This document shows, in pieces, positions 41,179 through 53,493 of a stretch of DNA of 64,000 nucleotides. This DNA is from Pyropia yezoensis (taxonomy: Eukaryota; Rhodophyta; Bangiophyceae; Bangiales; Bangiaceae): the NCBI GenBank assembly GCA_009829735.1, contig CM020619.1, forward strand, positions 29,414,063-29,478,062. Reading direction: 5' to 3'. Under the pieces are notes generated by a model that ran no database searches, was not told the origin of the DNA, and saw only the letters and a program-made list of their open reading frames with translations. The position numbers were made by a program, and so were the translations under genes. Each line of letters begins with the position of its first letter. Within the stretch, counting starts at the first letter, position 1.

Positions 41179-41647
41179 CGGGAAGGGGGGGGGGGGGCGC
41201 TCTGCAGTGTAAGCATGACTGTGGCTTCTGATCCTCTGTGTAGTTTTTTTTTTTCTTTGGGTGCACATGCGAAGAGTTTTTCAAGTGCCAGGGATGCTTG
41301 GCGTGTCTTCTCTGCACGGCAGAACACCTGGTTCGAAACGCGGACGGTGAGGTGCTTCAACGCGGCGCCGCAGTTTCACGGCAGCGCATGGGCTCTCGGC
41401 TCATCCTTCCCTGTCTGCACCCCGCCCTTCCAACGCCCCCCCTCCTCCTTTCCCCTTCTCTGGCCTTGACCCCTCCACTGGCCGTGGCGGTCAGTTTTTG
41501 TTTGTCCGTATTTTGTGCCTCGTGGAGTCCGCCTTGGCTGGCCGTGGCTCGCCCTGCCCAGCGCCGCAAGGCGGCGTTCACCCCTGACCGCGCGTGCTGC
41601 TGTCGCCACCGCTTCTTCCGCGGCCGCGGCCGTAGCCACGCGTCCCA

Positions 41648-41674
41648 CCCCCCCCCCCCCCCCCCCCCCCCCCC
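41648..41674. repeat. Poly-C run (27)
   Basis: Uninterrupted cytosines flanked by CGTCCCA and TCCCGA. Confidence 0.9.
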
Positions 41675-43624
41675 TCCCGATCACCATGGCGGTTGAGAGG
41701 GAAGGGGGAGGTTGAGGGGCGGGCTGGCTGGCAGGGTGCGTTCGAGCGGAATGATGGAGGTAGGTGGGGGTGAGGAGAGAAACGGCCGCCTCGATTGCAA
41801 TGTGTGGGGTGAAACCCCCGCCGCGGCCGGCTGCGGGCGCGGCAGGCGTGGCGGCTGCAGCGGCGGCTGCGGCGGCAATGGCGGCGATTTCAGTTTCCGT
41901 GGCGGCAGCAGAGGCGGCGGCAAGCGCTTCACGCGGCCCCGGCCCGTGGAGAGGAGTACCGGAGGGGAGCTCTGCCAGCGCGGCCGCGGCTGTGTCTCGA
42001 ACCAAAGGGGGGGCGCTGCAACCGTCGACGGTCCCCCCCCCCCCACCCTTTACGAGCGATGGACGACAGCAACGCGGTCGACGTTGTGTGGTGACAATTG
42101 GGCGGGAACGTTGCCAGCGCTGCTGACTCTACCGGCTGCGTTGACGGGCGTGCCGGAACGTTTCAGCCGACGGGGCGGTCGTTGGCCCTTGGTTCCCGTC
42201 AACAACACGGTCCTTGTTCGCCGCCCTTTCCCTCCCTCCCTCACCTCTTGCCACCATGTCTTTCTCAGCATCACCGCGACGGCTGCAGACGCTGAGCTGA
42301 GGGGGAAAGGGGAGGATGCCCGTCGTACAGAGCGGCGATGACCATGATCGTTGTCCACTGCGGGATCCCGGCGGGAGCTCGCAAGAGCGCCTCCCGCGAC
42401 ATACGTACTGGAATGGGGAATACTTCCCCAGCAATGTGTCTCAACACATCCTCAACAATTACAACTGTCGTAAGGTGGAGATTACGCGAGCCCGTCGTGG
42501 CGACGCGCACGTTCGCACAGCACGGCGCGGTCGTGCAACGCGTGCAACCATTTCGGGTGGAGCACGAGCTCCCCAGCACGCCGCTCTCCCGGTGAGCCCC
42601 TGAGCGGTGCCGCCTGTGTACCACACACACCTTTGGCCTCCAGCCTCGAGCAGGAGTTGGACACGGCTGCCTGTCCCTGTGCCTCCTATCCCACTGTACG
42701 CGTGGGGGGGCGCTGACACTGACCCGCGGCCCTTCGCTGGCCGACTTTCTGCCTACGTCACACACTGCAGAGACGCTTCCGTACTGTGTACCCAACGATG
42801 ACTGGGTGGGCCCCGCGACGGGGCCCCGCCCCCCCCTCCTGTCCGCGGGGGATGGGGGACGGAGAAACCCCGTCTTATGCGCTGCCCAGATGATGCGGAC
42901 GGGGCCGGCAGTGGCCGGGTCGCGAGTGGAGGGAACGAACACGCCGAGCGGCATTGGCCCTGTCGTACATACCGACATCCGCCCGCTGGTGCGTTTGGGC
43001 CCGACCACGCCACGGCGAGCGGAGGGTGTGGGCGGCGGGCGTGGGTCAACCTTTGGCGTACCAGGGATGGCCGTTGGCGCCTGCCGTACCTGCCGCCGCG
43101 CTGGTCATCCATCCTACTTCCAACGGCGGCACTCGGTCATCCGGTGGTGGTCCCCACAGCGGGCGAGCGACACGGGGCGTTAACCCTCCCCGGCCGTCGC
43201 GCCGCGCACCCGCATCCCGTCGCGCTGACGATTTGGATGTCAGGATGATAGGCAGGGGCGTGGGAATCTATCTTGGCTCCCCGCCCGCCTGCAAGCCGAT
43301 GGAACGAGGCGTGCAAAAACGACAGCCTGGGCCCCCGACGGCGTGTCGCCACCCACGCCGCTCATTGGGTGGCCCACACATGTCATCCGCTGATTTGGAT
43401 TCCGGGGGGGGGGGGCCGCGAGGAGGGCGGCAGGGGGAGTACAGTACTGTACAGTAAATAGCTATGTATCTAGAATGGGAGCCACCGCAGCGCCTGCTTG
43501 GAGCGTCCGAGACCCGCCTACGTGAGCAGAGAGAGGGAGGCGGGGACGGGGCCAGTCGTGTCCATCTGGCGTTGGCGTCTGGCAACACACACGGAGTGGC
43601 GCACGACGATTGGCGGCGCACGTC

Positions 43625-43645
43625 TTTTTTTTTTTTTTTTTTTTT
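43625..43645. repeat. Poly-T run (21)
   Basis: An isolated T21 tract inside very GC-rich DNA. It could be an old retroposed poly-A tail on the minus strand, but no source transcript or target duplication is visible. Confidence 0.85.
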
Positions 43646-44673
43646 GCGTGGTGGGACTCTGGGGCCCAGAGGAGCGCGCAACGCATGGGGGAGGAGCGGC
43701 ACACGAACAGAGCAGAGGAGCGGCAGAGCCTTGCTGTCTGGTCAAGGACGCTCGACCGGCCGCGCTCCCCCGGGGACTCCCTGTGCCGGTTGTATGTTCC
43801 CATCCTGACATGCAATGCCACCCACCGGCGAGCACACGTTTGGCGCCTTGGTGCGGTGCCGCCGTATCGTTTCTTTCCAAAACCTGCCCACGACGCGGGC
43901 GGGATCCCCCTCCCGATACCTACCTACCGTACACCCCGTCAGGGCAGAGGTGGGATTGGCGCCGTACCTGACGCGACCAGCCTCTACTAGCGGCCACCCT
44001 CTCTTTTCTTGCCTATGGATATATGCTTTTTCCTCTCTCCCCCCCCCCAGCGCTGCTTCCATTCTCCGCCCGTCCCGTCGCCCAAAAAACTGTGTTTGCC
44101 CAAAGAGAGAGGGGGGGGGGGGGGGGGTTGCGGTCGCTTCCTCCCCATCATGATGGGCCACAGAGGATGGATGGTGTCGGCCTGACGGCGATCGTCCCCC
44201 GCGGCGACCGCCGCCGCCACCGCCGTCCAGGGGCCCCCTACCCCCCCCCGGAGGTGGCGGTGGGTGGGGGCCCCCCACCGCGGTGACGCACACCCTAGAT
44301 GGCTGACTGACGGAGGGGGGGGGGGGTCCCGTTCCCCCCCACCCCCCCCCCCCCCTCCGCATGCGGCGGACCCCCGCGCCCCCATCGGCACGACGGCATC
44401 CCCAGCTCCTTGTCTGGGCCACAGCGTCCCCGCGCGGGTGGGTTTTGGGGTTTTTGGGTGGCGCACGCCCTCCGCTCCCATCCGCCCACCCCCCCCCCCC
44501 CCCCCCTCCCCCCCCCCCCCCCCCCCTTTTTTTCCGCTCTCCCCCTTGCGTGGCGACCCCCCCCCCCCCCCTCCTTGCGTAGGCCCCCGCCGCTGCGGCA
44601 CTGCTGCCGACACAACACACTGGACGGCCGGTGGCGGTGGCGCTGGCGGTGGCGGGCCGGGCGAGCACCGCCG

Positions 44674-44704
<31 letters not shown>

Positions 44705-47553
44705 AGCCGGCAGGGGGGGGGGGGGCGGGGTCGGGGGGGCCTCGCACTAAAAAAAAAAAACGAGCAAGGCACGCGGCGGGAGGGGGCGCCGGCGGCGGAG
44801 GTGCGCGCCCCCCCACCCACCCCACCCCCCCCCCCCCCCCCCCCCCCCCGGGGGCGGGCGCTGACGGCGAAAACCCCCCTCCCCCCCCCCCCCAGACAAC
44901 CCCACCGTGGGGTGTACACGGTGGGTGTGTGTGGTTGGCGCCACAGCAAGAGAAACAAGCCCCCCCCTGGTGGCAAGCGGCACCCGCTGTGGCCCCTACG
45001 CTTGTGCGCTGGGACGGCGACGCGGCGGCAGCGGGGCACAACCCCACCCCACCCCCCCCCCCCCTCCCTCCCTCCGCGCCCGCCGCTCTCTCCCAAATCC
45101 GCCCGCGGTCCCTCTGGGGCGGGGTCCCCCCACCACCACCACCCCCACCACCGCCACCTGCCTGCCGCACCCGGCCCCCCCCCCCCCCCCCCCCGGCACC
45201 GGGCCCCCCTCCCCGCGCGGGTGGCTGCTGACGCAAGGCGTGACCATCACCGACCGCCGGCGCACGTCCCCAATCAGCAGGGAGAGAGGGCACACAGGGG
45301 AAAAGGGGGGTGGGGGGGGCGGGGTCCAAAAGGCCAGACACGAGGGCCCCCCCCCCTCCCTCGCCCCTCCTCGCCAAGGGCTCTCGCTGGTCCACCCAGC
45401 CGCTGGGCCCAGCCGCTGCGCGCGCTCGCCCGTCACGCCACGCGCGCTGACGTGGGCGCCTCCCCCCCCCCCCCCCCCCCCCAGCGGCCGCACGTAGCGC
45501 GGCCGCCGGCGCGCCGGGAGCCACGGCGGTCACGTTGACCCCCTGGTCGGGATTGGGTGGAGCGGGGGTGGGGGGGGGGGATGTCGCTGGCGATTGGGGG
45601 ATTTGCAGTGGCGGGGGGGGAAGTGGGGGGGGGGGGGGGGGGGGGAGGGGGGGGGGGGGGAGGGTCGCCCGGACGCTCTTTCTCTCCCTCTCTCTCTCTC
45701 TCTCTCTCTCCGCCCCCCCACCCACCCACACTCCCCCTCGACGGGCGGCGGTGGGCCCCCCCCCGGCGGGTTTTCCCGCCGCCGTTCGTCATGCGGGCGG
45801 CGGCACGGCCACGCCGCCTACGCACCCCCGCCCGCTGGTCGGCGTCCTTGGGGCCGCCACACACCCACACACACCCACCGTCACGGGGGGGGGGGGGGGG
45901 GGGAGGGAGGAGAGCCGAGCTGCCTTTCGCCCCGCACCCCCCGCTGCCGCACCCAGTCCCCCGCGCCTCCTCCCCCGCACCCTCTCCCTCTCCCCCTCTC
46001 CCCCACCGCCCACCGCGGACCGCCGCCGCCCTGTCGGTCGGTCGGTGGCTCACCCTCCGCCACCCCGCCCGCCCCACCCCCCCTCACCCCCCCTCCTTCC
46101 CCTCTCTCTCCCCCCCCAAACACCTCCACTTCCCCCGCCCCCCGCCCCCACCGCTCCGCACCTCCTTCCCCCGGCCCCCAACCGTTGAGCGGTGCGCGTT
46201 CGCGCGGCATCTCTGTGGGCACCGGCAAGGGCGCCACTCATTCCTCTGCCCCCCTCCCCCCCCCCCACCCCCCCACCCCCCACCCCCCCTCCTCCCCCGT
46301 CGTGCACCACGCGGGCGCTCCCAATCGCGCGGTGGCGTCGCACCGCCGCCCTGCGGCTGCTGACCCTCCCCCCCCCCCGTCCCTTCCCCCCCCCGCGCCA
46401 AGACAATACCACGCGACTCGTCGCGCGCACCACCACCACCTCCGCCGCTCCCTTTTCTCTCTTCAACCCCCCCCCCCCCCCCGCCCCACCCCCGCCCCCC
46501 CCCCGCCCCCCGCCCCCAGCGCCACCCGTAGGGGCTCCCTCTCGCCCCCCCCCGCCTACTCATATATCATCTCCCACCCGCCCCTCCCCCTCCGTCTCCG
46601 TCCGCCACACCACCGGCTGCGGCACACACGCCGGGGTGGAGCGACGGCGTTTTGACGAGGGGGGGGAGACAGCGTGCGCGCCCGCGTCGACGCACACGGC
46701 CGCGTGGGGTGGTGTGTGTGGGGGGGGGGTAGGGTAGGGGAGGTGGGTGGGCTGGGTGAGTCGCGCGGGTGGGCGCCCGTGGGGCCCCTTCATCTCTGGG
46801 CGCCACAGCCGCGGCGGTGGGGCGCAGCCGTGGCGTGCGTGGCCGTGGCCGGCGGGTGGGGGGGTTTGTAGCGCTTGCGCGCGCGCACCCAACGGAGAGG
46901 CGTGGGGAGCGGGGGGGGGGGGGGGGGGGGGGGTGTGCTGCGTGCGAGTGCCCCGCGCAGCTGGCGTGCGCGGCATCGACACACGCCCGCGCCGGCATCA
47001 TCGCTCACCCACCCACACCCACTGCGGGAATCGGGGGCGGCGGGTGAGGAAGGGGTAGGGAGGTGGTGTGTGTGTGTCGGCGGCGCTCGGTGTGGGGGGT
47101 TGTGTCTTTGGTGAGGGGGCGGGGGGGGGGGGGGGGGTGTGCCCGGCGGCAGCGTGTGTGTGTGTGTGCCACCGCGTGTCGCGCCGACCGCTGCGGCTCT
47201 GCGTGCACAGCACACCTGGCGGCTGCGCGCGTGTCACCCCACCGCCGCCGTCTACCTACGCCACGCCCATCCCCGCCGGCGGGCCGCTGTCGGTGGCCCG
47301 TCAGTTCCACCCGGAACGACAACCCGTGGGGCCTGGCGGCTACGGAACCCCCCCCCCCCCCCCCCGCGCCCCCCTTTCGGTCCTCCACCTCGCTCACGCT
47401 GCGTCATATCCGTCGGCACAAAAGCACACGCGGGGTGGGGTTTTGATCCCCCCCCCCCCCTCCCCCCCCCCCCGCCCTCGTTTCCTCTTTCCACTTCCTC
47501 CGTCCACTTCACTGGAGGGGGGTGGCGCCCCTGCCGGCCGGCGGTCTGCGGGC

Positions 47554-47724
47554 ATGACCTCCTTCAACGCCCGCCGGCGGTCGGCGGGCTTTGCGTCCCT
47601 TCAACTGCCCGAGGCGGCCATCCGCCTCGGCACCGCCGCCAGCGGCGGCGGCGTCGGCGGTGGCGGTGGCGGCGGCGGTGGGGGCGGCGGCGGCGGCGGC
47701 GGCAATGGCGGCGGTGGGGGCGCC

Positions 47725-47780
<56 letters not shown>

Positions 47781-49992
47781 CCCGATCCTCCCCTCCCCCG
47801 GCCTGAGCTCCCCCACCACCCCGTCTGGGGCGTTGCCACCGGTAGGGGGCATGCGCTGGGAAGGCCGCGGCGGCGGCGGCGGCGGCGGCGGCGGCGTCGC
47901 GGCGGCGTCGGCCGGCGGGGGCGGGCAGGGCGGGGGCCCCCTCGGCGATCCCCCTCCGTCAGCCGCGGCGGTGGCCGCCGGCGGCGGTGGCGGCGGCGGC
48001 GGCGGCCTCAACCCCCGGCTGGGCCACCACCCGGCGGGTGGCGGCGGCGGCGGCGGGGGCCCCCCCCCGCCGCCGTCGCGGGCGCTGCGGGGCGGCGGCG
48101 CCCCCTCCCCCGGGGGGGGCACCCCCTGGAGCACCGTCCCCTCCCCGTGGGGCGCCTCCCGCCCGCCCGTGGCGGCGCCCCACACCGCCGACGGGCCGCG
48201 CAAGCCGCTGCTGCCACCCATTGCGGGGCTCGGCGCGCCGCCGCTGAGCGCCGACGGCGGCGGCGGCGGCGGCGGGTACCCCCGGTCGCCGGCGCTGCCG
48301 CCACCCCCGCTGTCGGCGGGAGGGGGCATCGGCGGGCGGGCGGCCAAGCGGCCGTGGGAGTCGATGGACGGCGTCGTTGGCGGCGCCAACGGGGCCGTCG
48401 GCGGCGCGCTGGCAGAGGCGGGTGTCGGCGGCGGCAACGGGGGGGGGGGTGGTCTCCGGCTGCCCCCGCTCCTGTCGGCGGGCGGCGGCATGCCCCGGAC
48501 GCCCCTGTCGGCGTCCTTCCTCCCGTCGCCGCTCACCTCAGGGGGGGCCGCCACGGCGGGGGGGATGGCCGGCGGCGGCGGCGGCGGCGGCGGGTGCCTC
48601 ATCCCGCCCTTCCGCAGCCCGCTGGGCGGGGCGGACCTTTTGTCCCCGTCGGGCCTCTACTCGCCGTCGGTGGTACTGCCTGGCGGCGGCGGCGGTGGCG
48701 GCGGCGGCGGCAAGGCGTACCGGGGGGGGCTGCCGGTGGGGGGGGACGGCCGCGGCGCGTCCGAGCCGCCGCTCAGCCTGTCGCCGGTGCTCGAGCGGAG
48801 CTCCTACCTGGGCGGCGGGGGCGGCGACGGCTGGTCCCCGGTGGGGGTGGTGCGCCCGCGGGAGCCCCTGAGCAGCTACGCCCCCACTGCCGGTGGCGGC
48901 GGCGGCGGCGTCGGCGGCGGCGTCGGCGGCGGCGGCGGTGGGGGTGGTGGTGGCGGTGGGGGTGGCGGCGGGGGTGGCGGCGCCCACCCGCGGACGGCCG
49001 ACGAGATCCGGGAGATCAAGCGGGAGCAGAACCGCGAGTCGGCCCGCCGCTTCCGGGCGAGCCAAAAGCGCCGCTGGCGGGAGCTCACCGCCGACCTGGC
49101 CGCCAAGGACGCGGCCATTGCCGAGCGGGACGACCGCATCCGCCAGCTGACCGCCGCCCTCGACGCGGCGCATGTCACCACGACGGGGTGGCCGGGCGGT
49201 GGGGGAGGCGGCGGCGGAGGGGGCGGGGGGGGGGGCAGCGGCGGCGCCGCCGGCCCCGACGGCTCCCCGGCCCGCCGGGCCTCTGCCGACGCGGACGCGG
49301 CCGCCGCGGCGGCCGCGGGCGACCATACGAGCAGCTCGGCGAATGCACACGGCCAGTCTGTGGCGGCGGCGGCAGCGGCCGCCGCCGCATCGGCGAGTGC
49401 CTCTGCCGACGCGGTGCTGCGGCAGGCGGAGAATGAGCTCCTCACCCACCTCCTCGCGACGGTGCCCGGGCCGTGGGTGGCGCCGCCACCCCCGCGGGGC
49501 GTCGGCGGCGGGGGGGTCCCCCCACCGGCAGCGGCCGACACCCACCCACCCGTGACACTGTCGTGGGTGCTGACGCTGGACGTGCGGGGCCACCTGGTGG
49601 GCATCCGCCCCGCCGGGGGGGGCGGCGGCGGCGTCGGCGTCCGCGCGCCGCCGGCGCACCCGCCACCGTCGCTGCGGCTGGGGCGGCTGCTGTGGGATAC
49701 GGTGGACGGGCCCTACTCCATGGGCGTCCGGGATGCGCTGGCGGCGGCGCTCCAGGGCGCCGCCGCTTCTGCTGCAGACGGAGGCGGACCGGGGGAGCGG
49801 GGGGGGCGGGGCGGGGCGGGCGACCCGCCGCCGCCGTCGCCGGTGGGCGCCACGGGCGTCGTGCGCTTTGCGTTTGGCCGCGACGGCGCCGGCGTTGGCG
49901 CCGTCGTGCGGCCAGTGGTGAGCGCCGACGGGGTGTCGATTGTGGGGATGGTGGTGATGGAGTTTGGGGGGGTGGGGGGGGGGGGGTTGTAG
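47554..49992 (+). CDS. bZIP transcription factor with C-terminal globular domain
   Basis: 812 aa from ATG 47554, the first ATG in a frame that is open upstream. The first 470 residues are extremely Gly/Pro-rich with long GGC/GGG codon runs. A bZIP domain follows: basic region EIKREQNRESARRFRASQ with the invariant N493-x7-R, then a short zipper with WRELTADL and DDRIRQLTAAL. It would bind DNA as a dimer in the nucleus. After an Ala/Gly spacer a separate domain of about 170 residues follows (from about residue 630), with LSWVLTLDVRGHLVGIRPA early and VVRFAFGR...VSIVGMVVMEF at the end. Its strand pattern resembles a PAS-type sensor, but this is inference. No intron is needed in this reading. Confidence 0.85.
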
Positions 49993-50773
49993 CCCACACC
50001 CCGCACCCAGGGGCGGGGGGGGGGGGGGGGGGGGGGGCATGGACGCGCCAGTGACGTGGGCGGCGGCAGGGGGTCGTCCGCGCAGCTGTGTATATGAAAC
50101 CATTTCGTTCTCTTTCCAAGCCGCGTCGGCCACTGAGCGGTTGCAGGCCGGAATAGAGCTCGGGGGGCAGTGGTCAAGGTGGCCGAGTCATGGCGACGTC
50201 GTGATTTTTGTTGGGCGACCTGTTTGGAAGCACACAGCGCTGGTAGTGTCTGTCGCCTCCCGACATGTTCACGGACGACCACGCTTCTGCACCTCGGCCT
50301 GTTGCTCCTCCACCACACCCGACAGCCCAAGTGGTGCGTGGTGGTCGTGGTTGTGGCCACCGCCCCGGAAGCGCGACCATTGCCGCTGCTCGCCACGGGG
50401 AGGCACGTGGCGCGTGCACTTGACGCACGGGCCAGCTGGCAACACGCTTCCATTGAATATGTATGAGTCGAGTAAAGTACTAATTAATTGACTGTCGTGC
50501 ACGTGTTACGTCAATTCAGACAATTCTGTCGATGCCTTGTAATCGTATCCCCTGCATTTCCGTGCAAGGCACGTGGCGTTGCTGTCAGTTTCACTCTTGC
50601 CCGTCGATTCGATCGTCACGCCGACGTTTTGCCTTTGTCGCAGGACGGCCGTGCTCGCCGTGTACTCTGTCGCACTCGCCCGCGTCGCTCACGGCAGCGG
50701 TGAGCCGGCGTTGGGCACGTCGCACCCTCCCTCTCCCCCTCTCTTCCCTGGTCTCCCCCTGCTTCCCTTCTCC
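49993..50773. other. Intergenic, 780 bp; bZIP 3' end and CCT4 promoter
   Basis: A G-run follows the bZIP stop (50016-50037). An AT-rich patch at about 50455-50490 (AGTAAAGTACTAATTAATTG) stands out and is a candidate transcript end or promoter. The CCT4 frame is open upstream to 50573 without an ATG. Confidence 0.5.
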
Positions 50774-52471
50774 ATGGCTCAAGCCAATGGCTCGGCGTCG
50801 TCCGCCGCACCCAAGGGCGCCTCTGGCCGCCAGGCGGGCGCGTCGGAGAAGTCCAAGGACGTGCGCCTGAACAACATCACCGCCGCCAAGGCGGTGGCTG
50901 ACGCGGTGCGCACGTCTCTGGGACCCCGCGGCATGGACAAGATGATGCAGACCGCATCTGGCGACGTTCTCATCACCAATGACGGCGCCACCATCCTTGC
51001 CAAGATGACCGTGGAGCACCCCGCCGCCAAGATGCTTGTGCAGCTGTCGCAGGCACAAGACTCGGTGGCGGGGGACGGTACTACGTCCGTGGTGGTGCTG
51101 GCTGGTGCACTTTTGCAGGCCTGCACGGGGCTGCTGGCCAAGGGCATCCACCCCACCAGCATTTCAGACGCCTTTGCGACCGCCTCCCACCTCGCCGATG
51201 ACGTGCTCAAGGGCATGTCCTTCCCTGTTGAGCTAAGCGACAGGGAAACGCTGATCAAGGCGGCGTCCACCTCCCTGAATTCCAAGGTGGTCAGCCAGTA
51301 CGCGTCGCTGCTGGCGCCCATGGCCGTCGACGCGGTGCTCGCCGTTGCCGTGCCACGACCGCCATCCGGCGCCCTTTCCGGCGCTGTGGGTGTCAACGGT
51401 GTTGGTTCCACCCCCGGTGTGAGCATCGACGGGGACCTGGTGGTGGATCTCAACAATGTGCGGACGGTGAAGAAGCTGGGCGGCACCATTGATGACACGT
51501 CGCTGGTAGACGGCTTGTTGCTGACGCAGCGCGCGGCGACGGGGGGCTCGGCGGGAGTGCGGCGGGTTGCCAACGCCAAGGTGGCGCTCCTCCAGTTTTG
51601 TCTTTCCCCACCCAAGACGGACGTGGAGAACAGCGTTGTCGTGCAAGATTACGCGGCGATGGACCGGATCCTGCGGGAGGAGCGGCAGTACATTCTGGGC
51701 CTGTGCAAGAAGATCAAGGCGTCGGGCGCCAACGTGCTGCTCATCCAAAAGAGCATTCTGCGGGACGCGGTCACGGAGCTGAGTCTTCACTTCCTGGCCA
51801 AGCTCAAGATCATGGTCGTGACCGACATTGAGCGTGGAGAGGTGGAGTTTGTGTGCAAGTCTCTCGGCTGCCTGCCCGTTGCATCTATCGACGCCCTCAA
51901 GGCGGACAAGCTGGGCAAGGTAGACCTGGTGGAGGAAATTTCTCTCGGCTCGGACAAAGCTGTCCGCCTGTCGGGCGTGACACTTCCGGCGGGCGTGCCC
52001 CGCACTGTCTCTCTCCTTGTCCGGGGCTCCAACAACCTGATGCTCGATGAGGCGGAGCGCTCCCTCCACGACGCGCTCTGTGTGGTGAGGTCACTGGTGC
52101 ACCGCCGCTTCCTCATCCCCGGCGGTGGCGCTCCTGAGACACAGGTGTCGGTGGCGCTGTCCAAGGCGTCCAAGGGCATGTCGGGCATGCAGGCCTACTG
52201 CGTCAAGGCGTATGCCGAGGCGCTCGAGGTGGTCCCGTTTACGCTGTCGGAGAACGCGGGGCTCAACCCGATTGAGATTGTGACGGAGCTGCGCCGTCGC
52301 CACGCGGCAGGCGAGACGACGGCCGGCATCAATGTGCGGAAGGGGTCTGTGACGGACATTGCGGAGGAGAATGTGCTGATGCCGCTGCTGGTCATCTCTT
52401 CGGCGCTTGGCCTCGCGACCGAGAGCGTGCGGATGATTCTCAAGATTGACGATGTTGTCGTGGTGCGGTAG
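50774..52471 (+). CDS. CCT4: T-complex protein 1 subunit delta (CCT4)
   Basis: 565 aa. ATP-driven subunit of the cytosolic CCT/TRiC chaperonin that folds actin and tubulin. Group II chaperonin motifs: [13 protein letters not shown], the phosphate-binding NDGATIL and GDGTTS (residues 100-105), ELSDRETL, and near the C-terminus AGLNPIE and the closing [11 protein letters not shown]. The delta identity rests on the apical-domain stretch [22 protein letters not shown] and [11 protein letters not shown], which are typical of CCT4. The start at 50774 (CTCCATGG) gives a normal N-terminus with a short Ala/Ser/Gly lead. A small insert follows residue 190 ([16 protein letters not shown] and neighbours). 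Single open frame. Confidence 0.95.
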   Translation: MAQANGSASSAAPKGASGRQAGASEKSKDVRLNNITAAKAVADAVRTSLGPRGMDKMMQTASGDVLITNDGATILAKMTVEHPAAKMLVQLSQAQDSVAGDGTTSVVVLAGALLQACTGLLAKGIHPTSISDAFATASHLADDVLKGMSFPVELSDRETLIKAASTSLNSKVVSQYASLLAPMAVDAVLAVAVPRPPSGALSGAVGVNGVGSTPGVSIDGDLVVDLNNVRTVKKLGGTIDDTSLVDGLLLTQRAATGGSAGVRRVANAKVALLQFCLSPPKTDVENSVVVQDYAAMDRILREERQYILGLCKKIKASGANVLLIQKSILRDAVTELSLHFLAKLKIMVVTDIERGEVEFVCKSLGCLPVASIDALKADKLGKVDLVEEISLGSDKAVRLSGVTLPAGVPRTVSLLVRGSNNLMLDEAERSLHDALCVVRSLVHRRFLIPGGGAPETQVSVALSKASKGMSGMQAYCVKAYAEALEVVPFTLSENAGLNPIEIVTELRRRHAAGETTAGINVRKGSVTDIAEENVLMPLLVISSALGLATESVRMILKIDDVVVVR

Positions 52472-53493
52472 GGGAGGGGCCTGGGTCTTGCGTCTGTAGC
52501 AGGAGGACGCAAGTCAGTGTACCCCTGGGGAGCTTGAAAAGAAATATGAGCCTTTCCACACCCTGCGGGTTCCGGTTCCATTCTGTTCTGGCCGGACCTC
52601 CCGCAACCGCCTTCCACAGCTTCCTTACCCGACTAACTGCTCTTTCAGCACATGGAATACACCAAGTGCTGGTAAGAGCGCGGACGCGAGCGTGGGCGCA
52701 GCCAGCTGACTCATGCAGCATTCCATGTATGTCTACAGTGCGCATCCTTTTCTTGGCCAAGGCTCTCCCGCGGGACCGCGTCTTGAGGGCAATCCTCACT
52801 TACAGTCGAAAATTCAAATTCCACTGCACCCATGAGCGTGGCGCTCGGCACACCATCTCCACCCCACCGCGCCGTTTGGTGCACGTTGCCGTCCACCAAA
52901 CGCCCTGACGTGGACCCACGCCCACAAACCACCAATTCTTGAGCCCCGCTGGAGGCGCTTGGCCCCAGAAGACTCCCGGGCCCCAGTGTCAGTTGCCCGG
53001 GGCGAGCGCCAAGCCCCCCCCCCCCCCCGGCATGGGCGCACCCATCGTCCGTGTCGGTGACCCTGTGCCACCGCCCACGACGTCATGTGACTGGACAGCA
53101 GCAATGGGCATCGCCACTCTGCAGATCGGCTTGCCGCCTCACGTCGGCGGCACGACGCGCGGTGGCGGTCGCGTGGCTGCGGTTGCGGTGCCAGCGCTTG
53201 GCCGTTGACCACTTCGAACGGGATTTGCCGACGGCCGGCGGAGGGGCGGGGGAGACGACCACCGCGCGCCGGTCGTTGCTTGAGTGCTCTTTGCCGTGGC
53301 CGCCTGTCGCTGCTCTCTTGCCATTGCCGTTTTCCTTTCCATTGCCTCGTCCGTCGCCTCCCCTCCCCTCGTTCCCTGGCGCCAATCCCCCCTTTCTGTA
53401 CAGACGCCTTTCGCTCTTTTTCCCCGTCTTCCCGCGGTCATCCCCCTGCCGGTTCGTGTGCACCCTGACGCCGCCTGCTGTCTGCACGCCGCC
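52472..53493. other. Intergenic, 1.0 kb, no gene seen
   Basis: Mixed composition, closer to average GC than the surrounding spacers. It should carry the CCT4 3' end and the promoter of the methyltransferase gene. The last 100 bases before the ATG are pyrimidine-rich. Confidence 0.5.

Larger units (their letters stand above)
41179..47553. other. Intergenic, 6.4 kb, low-complexity, long G/C homopolymer runs
   Basis: Many long open frames exist on both strands but they are products of C- and G-runs and show no conserved motif. Notable are a C27 run at 41648-41674, a T21 run at 43625-43645, C-runs around 44480-44530 and 44820-44850, and G21 plus G14 at 45625-45660. From about 44.3 to 46.6 kb the plus strand is mainly C-rich with a G-rich patch at 45.5-45.7 kb. 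From 46.7 kb it is G-rich. No tRNA or other RNA gene was recognised. Confidence 0.6.

Noticed and set aside
43987..46655. Multiple frames of 200-480 codons in C- and G-rich DNA
   Set aside because: They are translations of homopolymer runs (poly-Pro or poly-Gly) and of simple sequence, open on several frames at once.
47139..49436. 765-codon plus-strand frame overlapping the bZIP gene
   Set aside because: Alternative-frame translation of GGC repeats into poly-Arg. The overlapping frame contains the bZIP motif.
50164..50260. tRNA-like start GGTCAAGGTGGCCGAGT
   Set aside because: No complementary acceptor strand, T arm or CCA-compatible end follows within tRNA length.
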